NCBI GenBank assembly: GCA_013112545.1
Contig: JABFGJ010000004.1
Span: forward strand, 124,001 to 188,000
Length of the DNA stretch: 64,000 bases
Direction: 5' to 3'
From: Bacteroidota bacterium
GTDB lineage: Bacteria; Bacteroidota; Bacteroidia; Flavobacteriales_E; Vicingaceae
Shown: piece by piece, positions 35,421-44,284 of the stretch
Layout: every line of letters starts with the position of its first letter
How positions within the stretch are numbered: position 1 is the first letter of the stretch
Notes under the pieces: model-generated
The model's input: only the letters and a program-made list of their open reading frames with translations
What the model was told of the DNA's origin: nothing
Database searches by the model: none
Made by a program: the position numbers and the translations under genes

Positions 35421-36398
35421 ATGAGAAAAATTTTTATTACAGGTGGGGCAGGTTATGTTGGAGCTGTCTTAGTGCCCAAGTTGTTAGATAAGGGTTATTA
35501 TGTAACAGTTTTAGATTTAATGATTTATGGGGAAGATGTCTTGCCTAAGCATGATAACTTAAATGCAGTTAAAGGTGATATTCGAGATATTGAATTATTA
35601 AAAAAATTAATTCCTGGTCATGATGCAGTTATTCATCTAGCTTGCATTTCTAACGATCCTAGTTTTGAGTTAAACCCTGAATTAGGAAAATCGATTAACT
35701 TGGATCCATTTGAGCCAATGGTTAGAATTGCTAAAGAAGGAAAAGTTGCTCGGTTTATTTATGCCTCATCTTCATCAGTTTATGGTATTAAAGAAGAGCC
35801 AAATGTTACCGAAGACATGGTTTTAGAACCATTAACCGACTACTCAATATTTAAGGCTGATTGCGAAAAAATATTAAAAAAACATGAATCCGATGACTTT
35901 ACTTGTCTTACAATTAGGCCAGCAACTGTTTGTGGATATTCTCCACGTTTGAGATTGGATTTAGCTGTAAATATTTTAACCAATTTCGCTGTTAACAAAG
36001 GTTTTATCAAAGTTTTTGGTGGGGAACAAAAAAGACCAAATATTCACATACAAGATATGACTGATTTGTATTGTATGGTTTTGGAATTACCACATGAAAA
36101 GATTCATGGGAAAATCTTTAACGCAGGTTATGAGAATTTCAAAATGAAAGAAATAGCCCAGATGGTAAAAAATGTTGTTGGAGATATTGAAATAAGAACA
36201 GAGCCAACAGATGACAATCGTTCTTATCATATCTCTTCAGAGTTAATAAAAAAAGAAATAGGCTTTGAACCGCAACATAGTATTGAAGATGCTGTTCGAG
36301 AACTTAAAAATGCATTTGATGAAGGATTAATCCAAAATTCGTTTGAAAACGAAAAATACTTCAATGTGAAATTAATGCAAAACATCAACCTTCATTAA
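35421..36398 (+). CDS. NAD-dependent sugar epimerase/dehydratase (extended SDR)
   Basis: This 325-residue extended SDR has the NAD motif TGGAGYVG (residues 7-14), a Ser/Thr cluster ASSSSVYG near 115-122 and catalytic Tyr141-Lys145 in YSIFK. It would modify a nucleotide-linked hexose or heptose. The gene is followed with no gap by the aminotransferase, and 76 bases of AT-rich sequence precede it, so it may open a sub-operon running to the flippase gene. Confidence 0.9.
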   Translation: MRKIFITGGAGYVGAVLVPKLLDKGYYVTVLDLMIYGEDVLPKHDNLNAVKGDIRDIELLKKLIPGHDAVIHLACISNDPSFELNPELGKSINLDPFEPMVRIAKEGKVARFIYASSSSVYGIKEEPNVTEDMVLEPLTDYSIFKADCEKILKKHESDDFTCLTIRPATVCGYSPRLRLDLAVNILTNFAVNKGFIKVFGGEQKRPNIHIQDMTDLYCMVLELPHEKIHGKIFNAGYENFKMKEIAQMVKNVVGDIEIRTEPTDDNRSYHISSELIKKEIGFEPQHSIEDAVRELKNAFDEGLIQNSFENEKYFNVKLMQNINLH

Positions 36399-37496
36399 AT
36401 GAAAATCCCATACATTAATTTAGGACTTCAACATCAAAAAGACAAATCTGATATATTAGCTAAAATATCTGAATTGCTTGACTCAGGAATGTTTATCTTA
36501 GGTGATGAAGTAAGGCAGTTTGAAGAATCTTTTGCTGCACTTTGTCAAACTAAATATGCAGTAGGAGTTGCTAACGGAACAGACGCTTTAATGTTGGCGA
36601 TGAAATCATTTGGTATTGGAAAAGGTGATGAAGTAATAACAGCACCAAATTCTTACTTAGCATCTGCATCATCTATAGAATTGATTGGAGCTACAGCTGT
36701 TTTTGCAGATGTTAGAGCTGATTTTAATATTGATCCTTCTGAAATTGAGAAGAAGATAACAAATAAAACCAAAGCAATTATTGCTGTACACCTTACTGGC
36801 AGACCAGCTGATATGGATGCTATTAATAAAATTGCCAAGAAACATAATTTACATGTTATAGAAGATTCAGCTCAGGCGGTTGGGGCTAAATTTAATGGAA
36901 TTTCAACAGGCAATTTAGGAGATATTGGTTGTTTTAGCTTACATCCTCTAAAAAATTTAGCGGCAATAGGAGATGCTGGAATCATAACTACAAATGATAA
37001 AAAGATATATGAATGGCTTTTGAAGGCTAGAACCCATGGAATGAAAAGCAGAGATGAATGTGAATTTTGGAGTCTTAATTCACGTTTAGATGCTATACAA
37101 GCTGCTATTTTAAATATTAAATTTAAAAACCTTGAGGCTTGGACAATAAGAAGAAGAGAAATAGCTGAAAAATATATAAAAGCAATCGGTCATTTTGTTC
37201 AAGTACCTATTGAAAATGAAAATGAATATTCAGTATATCATACTTTTATAATTCAAACAAAGCAGCGTGACGATCTCATGAATTATTTAGCTGAACATGG
37301 TATAGATTCTAAAATTCATTATCCAATTGCGATACACCAACAAGAAGCTGCAGCTTATAACAAAAGCGCAAAAGAAAATTATCCAATTACCAATCAACAA
37401 ATTAGTCAAATTTTAACATTACCTGTTTATCCAGAGTTAAGTGATGAACAAGTTGACTATATAATTGAAACAATTCAACGTTTTTTTACACAATGA
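36399..37496 (+). CDS. DegT/DnrJ/EryC1/StrS family sugar aminotransferase
   Basis: This 365-residue PLP enzyme would aminate a keto nucleotide sugar using glutamate. The family motifs are intact: VANGTDALMLAMKS at about 57-70, EDSAQAVGAKFNG with Asp156, and FSLHPLKNLAAIGDAG with the PLP-binding Lys185. Its ATG directly follows the SDR stop and its own stop overlaps the next SDR start as ATGA. Together with the two acyltransferase-like genes this points to an N-acylated amino sugar. Confidence 0.93.
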   Translation: MKIPYINLGLQHQKDKSDILAKISELLDSGMFILGDEVRQFEESFAALCQTKYAVGVANGTDALMLAMKSFGIGKGDEVITAPNSYLASASSIELIGATAVFADVRADFNIDPSEIEKKITNKTKAIIAVHLTGRPADMDAINKIAKKHNLHVIEDSAQAVGAKFNGISTGNLGDIGCFSLHPLKNLAAIGDAGIITTNDKKIYEWLLKARTHGMKSRDECEFWSLNSRLDAIQAAILNIKFKNLEAWTIRRREIAEKYIKAIGHFVQVPIENENEYSVYHTFIIQTKQRDDLMNYLAEHGIDSKIHYPIAIHQQEAAAYNKSAKENYPITNQQISQILTLPVYPELSDEQVDYIIETIQRFFTQ

Positions 37497-38479
37497 AAAT
37501 ATTAGTAACAGGAGGGTGTGGTTTTATTGGAAGTCATTTAGTGGATCGATTATTAAATGATGGACATAAAGTTATTGTCATAGATAATTGTTCAACAGGA
37601 AGGATACAAAACTTAGAACACCATAAAGGGAATGATAAGTTAGAGGTACATATTTGTGATATTGCCGATTTTGAAGTGATTGAGCCATTTTTTAATGAAA
37701 TAGAAAAGGTATTTCACATTGCAGCTTTAGCAGATATCGTACCTTCAATTCAAATGCCTCAAAAGTATCATCGATCAAATGTTGATGGAACAATAAACGT
37801 TTTAGAAGCGTCTCGTTTACATGGAATTAAACGATTTATTTATGCTGCATCATCTTCATGTTATGGAATTCCAGATATTTATCCAACACCCGAAAACACT
37901 CCGATAGACCCACAATACCCTTATGCATTAACAAAATATATCGGTGAGCAATATGTTCAGCATTGGAATAAAATATATCATTTACCAACCACTTCAATGA
38001 GGTTCTTTAATGTGTATGGCCCAAGGTCTAGAACAAGCGGAACTTATGGTGCTGTTTTTGGCGTTTTTTTAGCTCAAAAACTAGCAAATAAACCATACAC
38101 AATTGTGGGTGATGGCACACAATCAAGAGATTTTACTTATGTAACTGATATTGTTGATGCATGTGTTGCTGCATCTGAATGCGAAGCTGCCATAGGAGAA
38201 GATTTTAATGTTGGAAGTAATAATCATTACACCGTAAATCGCTTAGTTGAGTTATTAGGCGGCGAAAAAACATATATACCAAAAAGACCTGGTGAACCTG
38301 ATTGTACCTTTGCTGATACTACAAAAATTAAGAAAATAGTTGGTTGGTCGCCAAAAGTTAGTTTAGAAGAAGGAGTTCAAAACATGCTAGAGAATATCGA
38401 TTATTGGAGAGAGGCTCCAGTTTGGGATAGTAAATCCATTGCAGAAGCAACAACTGATTGGTTTAAGTATTTGAAATAG
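37493..38479 (+). CDS. NAD-dependent nucleotide-sugar epimerase (GalE/WbpP-like extended SDR)
   Basis: This 328-residue extended SDR has TGGCGFIG at residues 6-13, SSSCYG near 120-125 and Tyr144-Lys148 in YALTK. FFNVYGPR and the RDFTYVTDI stretch are typical of UDP-GlcNAc/UDP-glucose 4-epimerases and related dehydratases. The C-terminal tail (DYWREAPVWDSKSI) is characteristic of epimerases found beside HldE-like fusions. Exact substrate unknown; a heptose or HexNAc nucleotide is plausible from context. Confidence 0.9.
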   Translation: MKILVTGGCGFIGSHLVDRLLNDGHKVIVIDNCSTGRIQNLEHHKGNDKLEVHICDIADFEVIEPFFNEIEKVFHIAALADIVPSIQMPQKYHRSNVDGTINVLEASRLHGIKRFIYAASSSCYGIPDIYPTPENTPIDPQYPYALTKYIGEQYVQHWNKIYHLPTTSMRFFNVYGPRSRTSGTYGAVFGVFLAQKLANKPYTIVGDGTQSRDFTYVTDIVDACVAASECEAAIGEDFNVGSNNHYTVNRLVELLGGEKTYIPKRPGEPDCTFADTTKIKKIVGWSPKVSLEEGVQNMLENIDYWREAPVWDSKSIAEATTDWFKYLK

Positions 38480-38483
38480 ATTC

Positions 38484-40013
38484 ATGACAGATAAAAAAAT
38501 CTTTAATATAAAAAACGTAGGTGATATTTTCACATCTTTAAAAAGTAAAGGGAAAAAAATAGTGCATTGTCATGGTTGTTTTGACCTTATACATCATGGG
38601 CACATCAAGCATTTTGAAGCCGCAAAGAAATTTGGAGATGTATTAGTTGTTACTTTAACAGAAGATCGATATGTAAATAAAGGACCAGATCGACCTTATT
38701 TTAATCATAATATTAGAGCACATAATTTAGCTGCTTTAGAAGTAGTTGATTATGTCGCAATTAATTATTCACCTCAAGCAATTCCTGCAATAAATGCAAT
38801 AAAACCAGATTTTTATGTTAAAGGTCAGGATTATAAGGTTAGTGCTGATGATGTAAGTGGTGGAATTATACTAGAGCGAGATGCTGCAAGAGCAAACGGC
38901 GGCGATTTGGTCTTTACCGAAGAGGTTCAGTTTAGCTCATCAAATCTGATAAATCAGTTTTTTGATAATAAAGATGATAAGGCAAAAGCATTCTTAACTG
39001 GAATTAAAAATAAATATACATACAGTCATTTCACTAAATTATTTGATGAAATATCAAGTAAAAGAGTATTAATAATTGGTGATATCATCCTAGACGAATA
39101 TCAATTTGTAAAGCCAATAGGAAAGGCTTCTAAATCACCAACAATTACAGCAATTAAAGGAGATTCTGAAATATATGCAGGCGGTGTTTTGGCTGTTGCT
39201 AATCATGTAGCAGATTTTGTAGATGAAGTTATTCTAATTTCTACATATGGTAAAAATAAAGAACATGAATATTGGGATTTAATTCAAGCTAACTTACATG
39301 ATAAAGTTACTTTTATTCCTGTTCACACTCCTGAAAGACCTACAGTACTTAAGACTAGAATTGTTGACCAAGTCTTTAGACATAAGTTATTTGAGGTCAT
39401 AGAGATTAAAGATAGCCACCTTGCTGTAAAAATTGAAGACGAGCTAATCAATAAAATTAATGAACACATAAAAACTTGCGATATTAGTTTGGTAGCCGAT
39501 TTTGGGCATGGAGTTATTACCAATAGAATTATTCAGGTATTGCAATCAAGTGCAAACTATTTAGCAGTAAATGCACAGACCAATAGTGCTAATTTAGGTT
39601 ATAACCTGTTGACTAAATATGACTCTTGCGATTATTTTTCTATAGACAAAGGTGAAGCTCACTTAGCTGTTCATGATAAATATGGAGATATGGTTCAAAT
39701 TCAATCTGAATTAAACAATGCAACTCATGCAAAAATTTCTTCAATCACATTGGGTGTTAATGGAACCTCTGTTATGACAAGTGATGGAAATAACATTATA
39801 GTGCCTATTTTTAATTCGGATGTTGTTGATACAATTGGAGCAGGTGATGCATATTTGTCAATAACATCTTTATTAGCTGAATCAAATGCTAGCAAAGAAG
39901 AAATTGCATTTGTTGGAAATGCAGTTGGAGCGATGGCAGTCAAAATTATCGGGAATAAATCTTACATTAGACGTACTGATTTATTAAAATATATAAAAAC
40001 ACTTTTAGCATAA
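38484..40013 (+). CDS. Bifunctional HldE-like enzyme with inverted domain order
   Basis: This 509-residue fusion carries a nucleotidyltransferase first (about 20-160) and a PfkB/ribokinase-type kinase second (about 185-505). The transferase has HGCFDLIHHGH at 30-40 (HxGH), the KGPDRP stretch and VKGQDY, all matching the C-terminal half of E. coli HldE. The kinase has GDIILDEY, an AGG motif and GAGD at 452-455 with catalytic Asp455, matching the N-terminal half of HldE. Together they would phosphorylate heptose-7-phosphate at C1 and activate it with a nucleotide. E. coli HldE has kinase then transferase. The neighbouring GmhA-like gene supports a heptose pathway. Confidence 0.9.
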   Translation: MTDKKIFNIKNVGDIFTSLKSKGKKIVHCHGCFDLIHHGHIKHFEAAKKFGDVLVVTLTEDRYVNKGPDRPYFNHNIRAHNLAALEVVDYVAINYSPQAIPAINAIKPDFYVKGQDYKVSADDVSGGIILERDAARANGGDLVFTEEVQFSSSNLINQFFDNKDDKAKAFLTGIKNKYTYSHFTKLFDEISSKRVLIIGDIILDEYQFVKPIGKASKSPTITAIKGDSEIYAGGVLAVANHVADFVDEVILISTYGKNKEHEYWDLIQANLHDKVTFIPVHTPERPTVLKTRIVDQVFRHKLFEVIEIKDSHLAVKIEDELINKINEHIKTCDISLVADFGHGVITNRIIQVLQSSANYLAVNAQTNSANLGYNLLTKYDSCDYFSIDKGEAHLAVHDKYGDMVQIQSELNNATHAKISSITLGVNGTSVMTSDGNNIIVPIFNSDVVDTIGAGDAYLSITSLLAESNASKEEIAFVGNAVGAMAVKIIGNKSYIRRTDLLKYIKTLLA

Positions 40014-40019
40014 AATTCC

Positions 40020-40580
40020 ATGTTTAGCCAATATCTCAATTCGTTTGAAAAAGTACTATCTGAAACAAAATCTACTCTAAAAGATGGAGTAGGGATTGGC
40101 TTAGATGATTGTTTTCTGAAAGTTAATGAAATTCTAAAGGAGACTAAGTTGACAGGTAATCGAATTTATTTAGTTGGGAACGGAGGTAGCAGCGGTATTG
40201 TTTCTCATGCTGCAGTTGATTTTTTAAATGCATGTGGGTTTAAAGCGCACGCAATTACCGATAATAGTTTGTTGACTTGTATCGCAAATGATTATGGTTA
40301 CGAAAATGTTTTTTCTCAACCATTGGATACTTTAATTGACGAGAATGATGTTTTAATAGCGGTAAGTAGTTCAGGTAATTCAATGAATATAGTAAATGCT
40401 TGCCAAAAAGCAAAAGAAAAAGGAGCGATAGTACTCAGTTTTTCAGGCTTCAAGTCAGATAATAAATTAAGAACCCAAGGAGATTATAACTTTTGGTTAA
40501 ACGATATGCATTATGGTCGTGTTGAGATCGGACATTCGTTACTTATTCATTACATTACAGATAATCTAGGAAAAAAATAA
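40020..40580 (+). CDS. SIS-domain protein, GmhA-like sedoheptulose-7-phosphate isomerase
   Basis: This 186-residue SIS protein has GNGGSSG at about 53-59, SSSGNS and a C-terminal VEIGHSLLIHYITD. It aligns by eye with GmhA, which turns sedoheptulose 7-phosphate into heptose 7-phosphate. The position of catalytic E. coli Glu65 is Asp67 here, while the His180 equivalent (His177) is kept; numbering recalled, not aligned by software. It lies six bases after the HldE-like gene, so the two steps are encoded together. The Glu-to-Asp change leaves room for a different ketose phosphate. Confidence 0.88.
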   Translation: MFSQYLNSFEKVLSETKSTLKDGVGIGLDDCFLKVNEILKETKLTGNRIYLVGNGGSSGIVSHAAVDFLNACGFKAHAITDNSLLTCIANDYGYENVFSQPLDTLIDENDVLIAVSSSGNSMNIVNACQKAKEKGAIVLSFSGFKSDNKLRTQGDYNFWLNDMHYGRVEIGHSLLIHYITDNLGKK

Positions 40581-40581
40581 A

Positions 40582-42063
40582 TTGGGAATCGTTTCCAAAC
40601 AAGCTTCAACTGCAACTGCTCTAAGTTATATTGGAGTTGTTATTGGATTTGTTAATGTTACGCTTTTGATGACCCAACTTTTCTCTAAAGAAGAATTTGG
40701 TTTGCGCGAAATTCTTTTAAATGTTGCAGTTTTTACTTCTCAAATTGCTCACTTAGGGACTTATCGAAGCTTAGTTAAATTCTTTCCTTTCTTTAATGAA
40801 GAAAAACACGATAATGGATTATTGAGCATTGGCTTAATAGTTCCTTTTGTTGGATTTTTAATTTCATTATTGCTAATACTTTTATTCAAATCAAGTATAG
40901 TTAATTTTTATATTGATAAAAGCCCACTTTTTATCGAATACTTTTGGTTTAGCATTCCTTTAATCTTTTTATTGATGTATAATAATGTATTTGAGAGTTA
41001 CTTGCAATCTCGCTCCAATACAGCTTATTCAGCTTTTTTAAAAAACGTGTTCAACCGCCTTGTAATTACATTGCTATTGATTTGTTATTTTTTTAAATGG
41101 ATTGATTTCTATTGGTTTATCGTGTTATTTGTTTTTTCTTATGCTATAAATATTGTATTGTTTGTTCTTTATTTAATCAAAAGAAATGAATTCTCTTTAA
41201 AACTCAATAAACTAAAATTTACAAAACGTGTAAGAAAAGTATATTATAATTATAGTGCATTTTCTATACTTTCAGGTGCATCATCGGTTTTAGTGAATAA
41301 AGTAGATGCACTTATGATTGCAGGTTTTTTAGGTTTAGCATCAACTGCAATTTATGCTAATGCAGTTTATCTATGCATTTTAATAATAATACCTAGCGAT
41401 GCGATTGGTAAAATAGCCATGCCTCTATTGGCTAAAAGTTGGAAGGAAAAAAGATATGACAAAATTGATGAGCTATATAAAAAGTCTTCCTTGTCTCAAT
41501 TTTTGTTTGGAGGTGCAATCTTTGTCTTAATGTGGGGAAGTATTGACAATTTTTTTGCATTACAAGGAAACGGATATTCTGAAGGAAAAATGGTTTTTTT
41601 AATCTTAGCCATTTCAAAGTTAATAAACATGATTTTCGGTGTAAATGGTCAGATTATAAGTGTTTCTAAGTATTATCGATTTGATACTACTACAGCTATT
41701 CTACTTGGGTTTTTAACTATACTGACAAATTATATTTTTATACCAATTTGGCATGTCGAAGGGGCGGCCTTTGCTACAGCATTAACCATTGTTGTATTTA
41801 ATTTGATACGATTCCTTTTCGTATTGGTTAAATTAAAACTGCAACCCTTTACTATTCAAACATTTTATGTGGTTCTTATCTTAGGAATTACTATGCTTAT
41901 TAATGAGTTTTTACCTCATGTTGGAAATATTTATCTAGATACCATTTATAGATCACTAATAATCGCGCTTTTAATATTTACACCAACTTATTTTCTAAAA
42001 GTATCTGAAGATTTTAATCTGATAGTAAACCAATATACTTCAAAATTAAGGGCTAAGAAATAA
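40582..42063 (+). CDS. Wzx-type oligosaccharide flippase
   Basis: This 493-residue membrane protein has about 12-14 hydrophobic segments spread evenly over its length, the pattern of MOP-superfamily flippases that move lipid-linked repeat units across the inner membrane. It starts with TTG one base after the SIS gene stop, placing it in the same message. Charged loops such as RSNTAYSAFLKNVFNR are typical. It ends the plus-strand glycan locus and overlaps the convergent YihY gene by 11 bases. No Wzy polymerase is recognised nearby. Confidence 0.88.
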   Translation: MGIVSKQASTATALSYIGVVIGFVNVTLLMTQLFSKEEFGLREILLNVAVFTSQIAHLGTYRSLVKFFPFFNEEKHDNGLLSIGLIVPFVGFLISLLLILLFKSSIVNFYIDKSPLFIEYFWFSIPLIFLLMYNNVFESYLQSRSNTAYSAFLKNVFNRLVITLLLICYFFKWIDFYWFIVLFVFSYAINIVLFVLYLIKRNEFSLKLNKLKFTKRVRKVYYNYSAFSILSGASSVLVNKVDALMIAGFLGLASTAIYANAVYLCILIIIPSDAIGKIAMPLLAKSWKEKRYDKIDELYKKSSLSQFLFGGAIFVLMWGSIDNFFALQGNGYSEGKMVFLILAISKLINMIFGVNGQIISVSKYYRFDTTTAILLGFLTILTNYIFIPIWHVEGAAFATALTIVVFNLIRFLFVLVKLKLQPFTIQTFYVVLILGITMLINEFLPHVGNIYLDTIYRSLIIALLIFTPTYFLKVSEDFNLIVNQYTSKLRAKK

Positions 42064-43003
42064 TGGCCTTATTCTCAATTTCTTCCTCAACCTTTTCTAT
42101 AGATCCAGCTTGTTGAATACTAGCATTTAATTCAAAGCCAACTAAAAGGACTATAGAATTGAAGTAAATCCATAACATCACAACGATAATTGTTCCAATT
42201 GAACCATATACTTTATTATAGTTTGCAAAATTATTTACATAATACCCAAATCCAAACGAAACAATAAGTACCATTAAAGTTGCTAAAGTAGAGCCTGCTG
42301 AAAAAAACCTCCACCTATGTGTTCTGTCGCCGCCTAAATAGTAAATAAATGAAATTGCAAAGAAGCAAAGTGCAGCAATTATTAACCACTTGCCTGATAA
42401 CAGCAAAATCGAAGTAATACTTCCTGGATCTAGTATGTAATTAACCATATATTCTGTAAATAATATAGCAGCTATAGCGATAACAAGTAGAAGGGTTAAT
42501 ATAAATAACAAAGAAAGTGAAAGCCCTTTTTGTTCAAAAGCATTTCGATTGATTTTAGTGTTGTAACTATCTTTAAATGCTAATAGCATTCCGTCTATAC
42601 CATTGGTTGCTAGATATACAGCAAATAGAAAACCAAAGGATAATAATCCATCTTGAGAATTTGTAACTAAACTTACAATGGTGTTTTCTGTAAATTCATA
42701 ACCCGAATCTGGTAATAAGTCTTTGAGAATACTAAGTAATTCCTCTTGGAAATTTTCGATGGGAATATGAGGAATTAACGTAAGTAGAAAAATAATTGTT
42801 GGGAATAAAGACATAAAGAATTTAAAAGCCATGGATGATGCTTTTGTTGCAATTAAACCCTTTTGGATTCCCTTAACAAAGAAACTGGCCACATAGTAAA
42901 TCGCTAGATTATCGAAACCTGGTAGCACAAGCACTTTAGAGAGAGCAATTGTTTTTCTAACAGGCCGAGAGTTGAGAATTTTATTCTTAATTTCTAAAAA
43001 CAT
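42053..43003 (-). CDS. YihY/BrkB family membrane protein
   Basis: This 316-residue inner-membrane protein has about six transmembrane segments and the family signatures ASSMAFKFFMSLFPT near the first helix and YGSIGTIIVVMLWIY near the C-terminus. The family is of uncertain function (older names 'virulence factor BrkB' and 'ribonuclease BN' are not reliable). It starts two bases after the nadC stop and is therefore in the DUF4783-nadC-yihY operon. Confidence 0.92.
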   Translation of the reverse strand: MFLEIKNKILNSRPVRKTIALSKVLVLPGFDNLAIYYVASFFVKGIQKGLIATKASSMAFKFFMSLFPTIIFLLTLIPHIPIENFQEELLSILKDLLPDSGYEFTENTIVSLVTNSQDGLLSFGFLFAVYLATNGIDGMLLAFKDSYNTKINRNAFEQKGLSLSLLFILTLLLVIAIAAILFTEYMVNYILDPGSITSILLLSGKWLIIAALCFFAISFIYYLGGDRTHRWRFFSAGSTLATLMVLIVSFGFGYYVNNFANYNKVYGSIGTIIVVMLWIYFNSIVLLVGFELNASIQQAGSIEKVEEEIENKAIIS

Positions 43004-43005
43004 GT

Positions 43006-43863
43006 TTATAGTGCTTTTAAACTCATATCTAAGCTTTTAATCTGGTGTGTCAATGCCCCTACACTGATATAATCGACACCACATTCTGCGTATTTCCTTA
43101 TTGTTTGTTCTGTAATTCCACCTGAAGCTTCGGTCTCAGCTCGATCAGATATCAACTGCACTGCTTTAGTCAATTCTTCATAAGTAAAGTTATCAAGCAT
43201 TATTCTGTCAACCTTACCTGATTCTAAAATCTGTTGAACTTCGTTTAAATTCCGCGCTTCAACCTCAATCTTTATTTTTATATTATTGTTTTGTAAATAG
43301 TTCTTTGTTGCATAAATGGCTTCTTTTATTCCTCCTGCATAATCAATATGGTTGTCTTTAATCATGATCATATCATACAATCCAAAACGATGATTAACCC
43401 CACCGCCAATTTTAACAGCCATTTTTTCAAATACCCTAAATCCAGGAGTAGTTTTTCTAGTATCTAAGACTTTCGTGTTTAATCCTTTTAAAAGTGAGTT
43501 TAGATAATTTGTATGTGTAGCAATTCCACTCATACGCTGCATATAATTTAATGCAAGTCTTTCACCCATTAAAATGGACTGAGATTTTCCTTCAATTGTA
43601 AATGCTATATCTCCGACTTTAACAGTTTCGCCATCGTTCATTAAGCGATGAAAAACCAAATTTGGATCTACTGTAGAGAATACTTTTTCGGCGATTTCAA
43701 TACCTGCAATTATGCCTATATCTTTAATGAGTAGTTGGGCTTTACCGGTTGCTGAGTTAGGAATGCACGATAATGCGGTGTGATCACCATCGCCAATATC
43801 TTCTTTTAAAGCTAGCTTGATTAGCTGTTCTATACTAGTTTGCTGATTCAATTCGAAGTTCAA
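43006..43863 (-). CDS. nadC: Nicotinate-nucleotide diphosphorylase (carboxylating)
   Basis: This 285-residue enzyme converts quinolinate and PRPP to nicotinate mononucleotide in de novo NAD synthesis. Family motifs are clear: EDIGDGDHTA near the N-terminus, LDTRKTTPGFR at 133-143 (quinolinate and PRPP binding), MIMIKDNHID and the C-terminal SGGITEQTI and YISVGALTH. The start appears to be TTG at 43863 (or a second TTG at 43851), overlapping the end of the DUF4783 gene; no ATG fits. nadA and nadB are not in the window. Confidence 0.96.
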   Translation of the reverse strand: MNFELNQQTSIEQLIKLALKEDIGDGDHTALSCIPNSATGKAQLLIKDIGIIAGIEIAEKVFSTVDPNLVFHRLMNDGETVKVGDIAFTIEGKSQSILMGERLALNYMQRMSGIATHTNYLNSLLKGLNTKVLDTRKTTPGFRVFEKMAVKIGGGVNHRFGLYDMIMIKDNHIDYAGGIKEAIYATKNYLQNNNIKIKIEVEARNLNEVQQILESGKVDRIMLDNFTYEELTKAVQLISDRAETEASGGITEQTIRKYAECGVDYISVGALTHQIKSLDMSLKAL

Positions 43864-44215
43864 TAATTTGAATTTTGTTGTTTAACTTATTGTAGAGTAG
43901 GTGAGTCCTAAAGGTGTCTTTCTCAGTTACTAAAGTTCCTATTGTGAATTGTGATTTGCTTTTTGACCCACCTTCATGTTTAACTGTATATGAAGTAGGT
44001 TTATTTTTTTTGAAAAATGAACTAACAATAATTTCCGCTTGTTTTTGACTATAAAACCCTTCTTCGTTTTCTATGCTAATTTCTACAGTCTCGGAAAAGA
44101 AATGAGCTAAAAGTTTTGAATCTCCTTTTTGCAAAGCAATACTTAAGGAGTCACTTATTTGAGTAAAGGCTAATTGAGTAGAAATCAAAAATATAAATAC
44201 TAAGAATATTCTCAT
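43835..44215 (-). CDS. DUF4783 family exported protein
   Basis: This 126-residue protein has a signal peptide ending LAFTQ and a NTF2-like alpha/beta body (LQKGDSKLLAHFFSETVEISI ... IIELRIE), the features of DUF4783, a Bacteroidota family of unknown function. It is the first gene of the nadC operon and overlaps nadC by 17-29 bases depending on the nadC start. The upstream gap of 69 bases is shared divergently with rlmH. Confidence 0.85.
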   Translation of the reverse strand: MRIFLVFIFLISTQLAFTQISDSLSIALQKGDSKLLAHFFSETVEISIENEEGFYSQKQAEIIVSSFFKKNKPTSYTVKHEGGSKSKSQFTIGTLVTEKDTFRTHLLYNKLNNKIQIIELRIESAN

Positions 44216-44284
44216 TTTATTGAATTTATCAAAACATAAATATCCTAAAAAATATGTAGTTCTTTGTATTCGTAACGATTAAAC

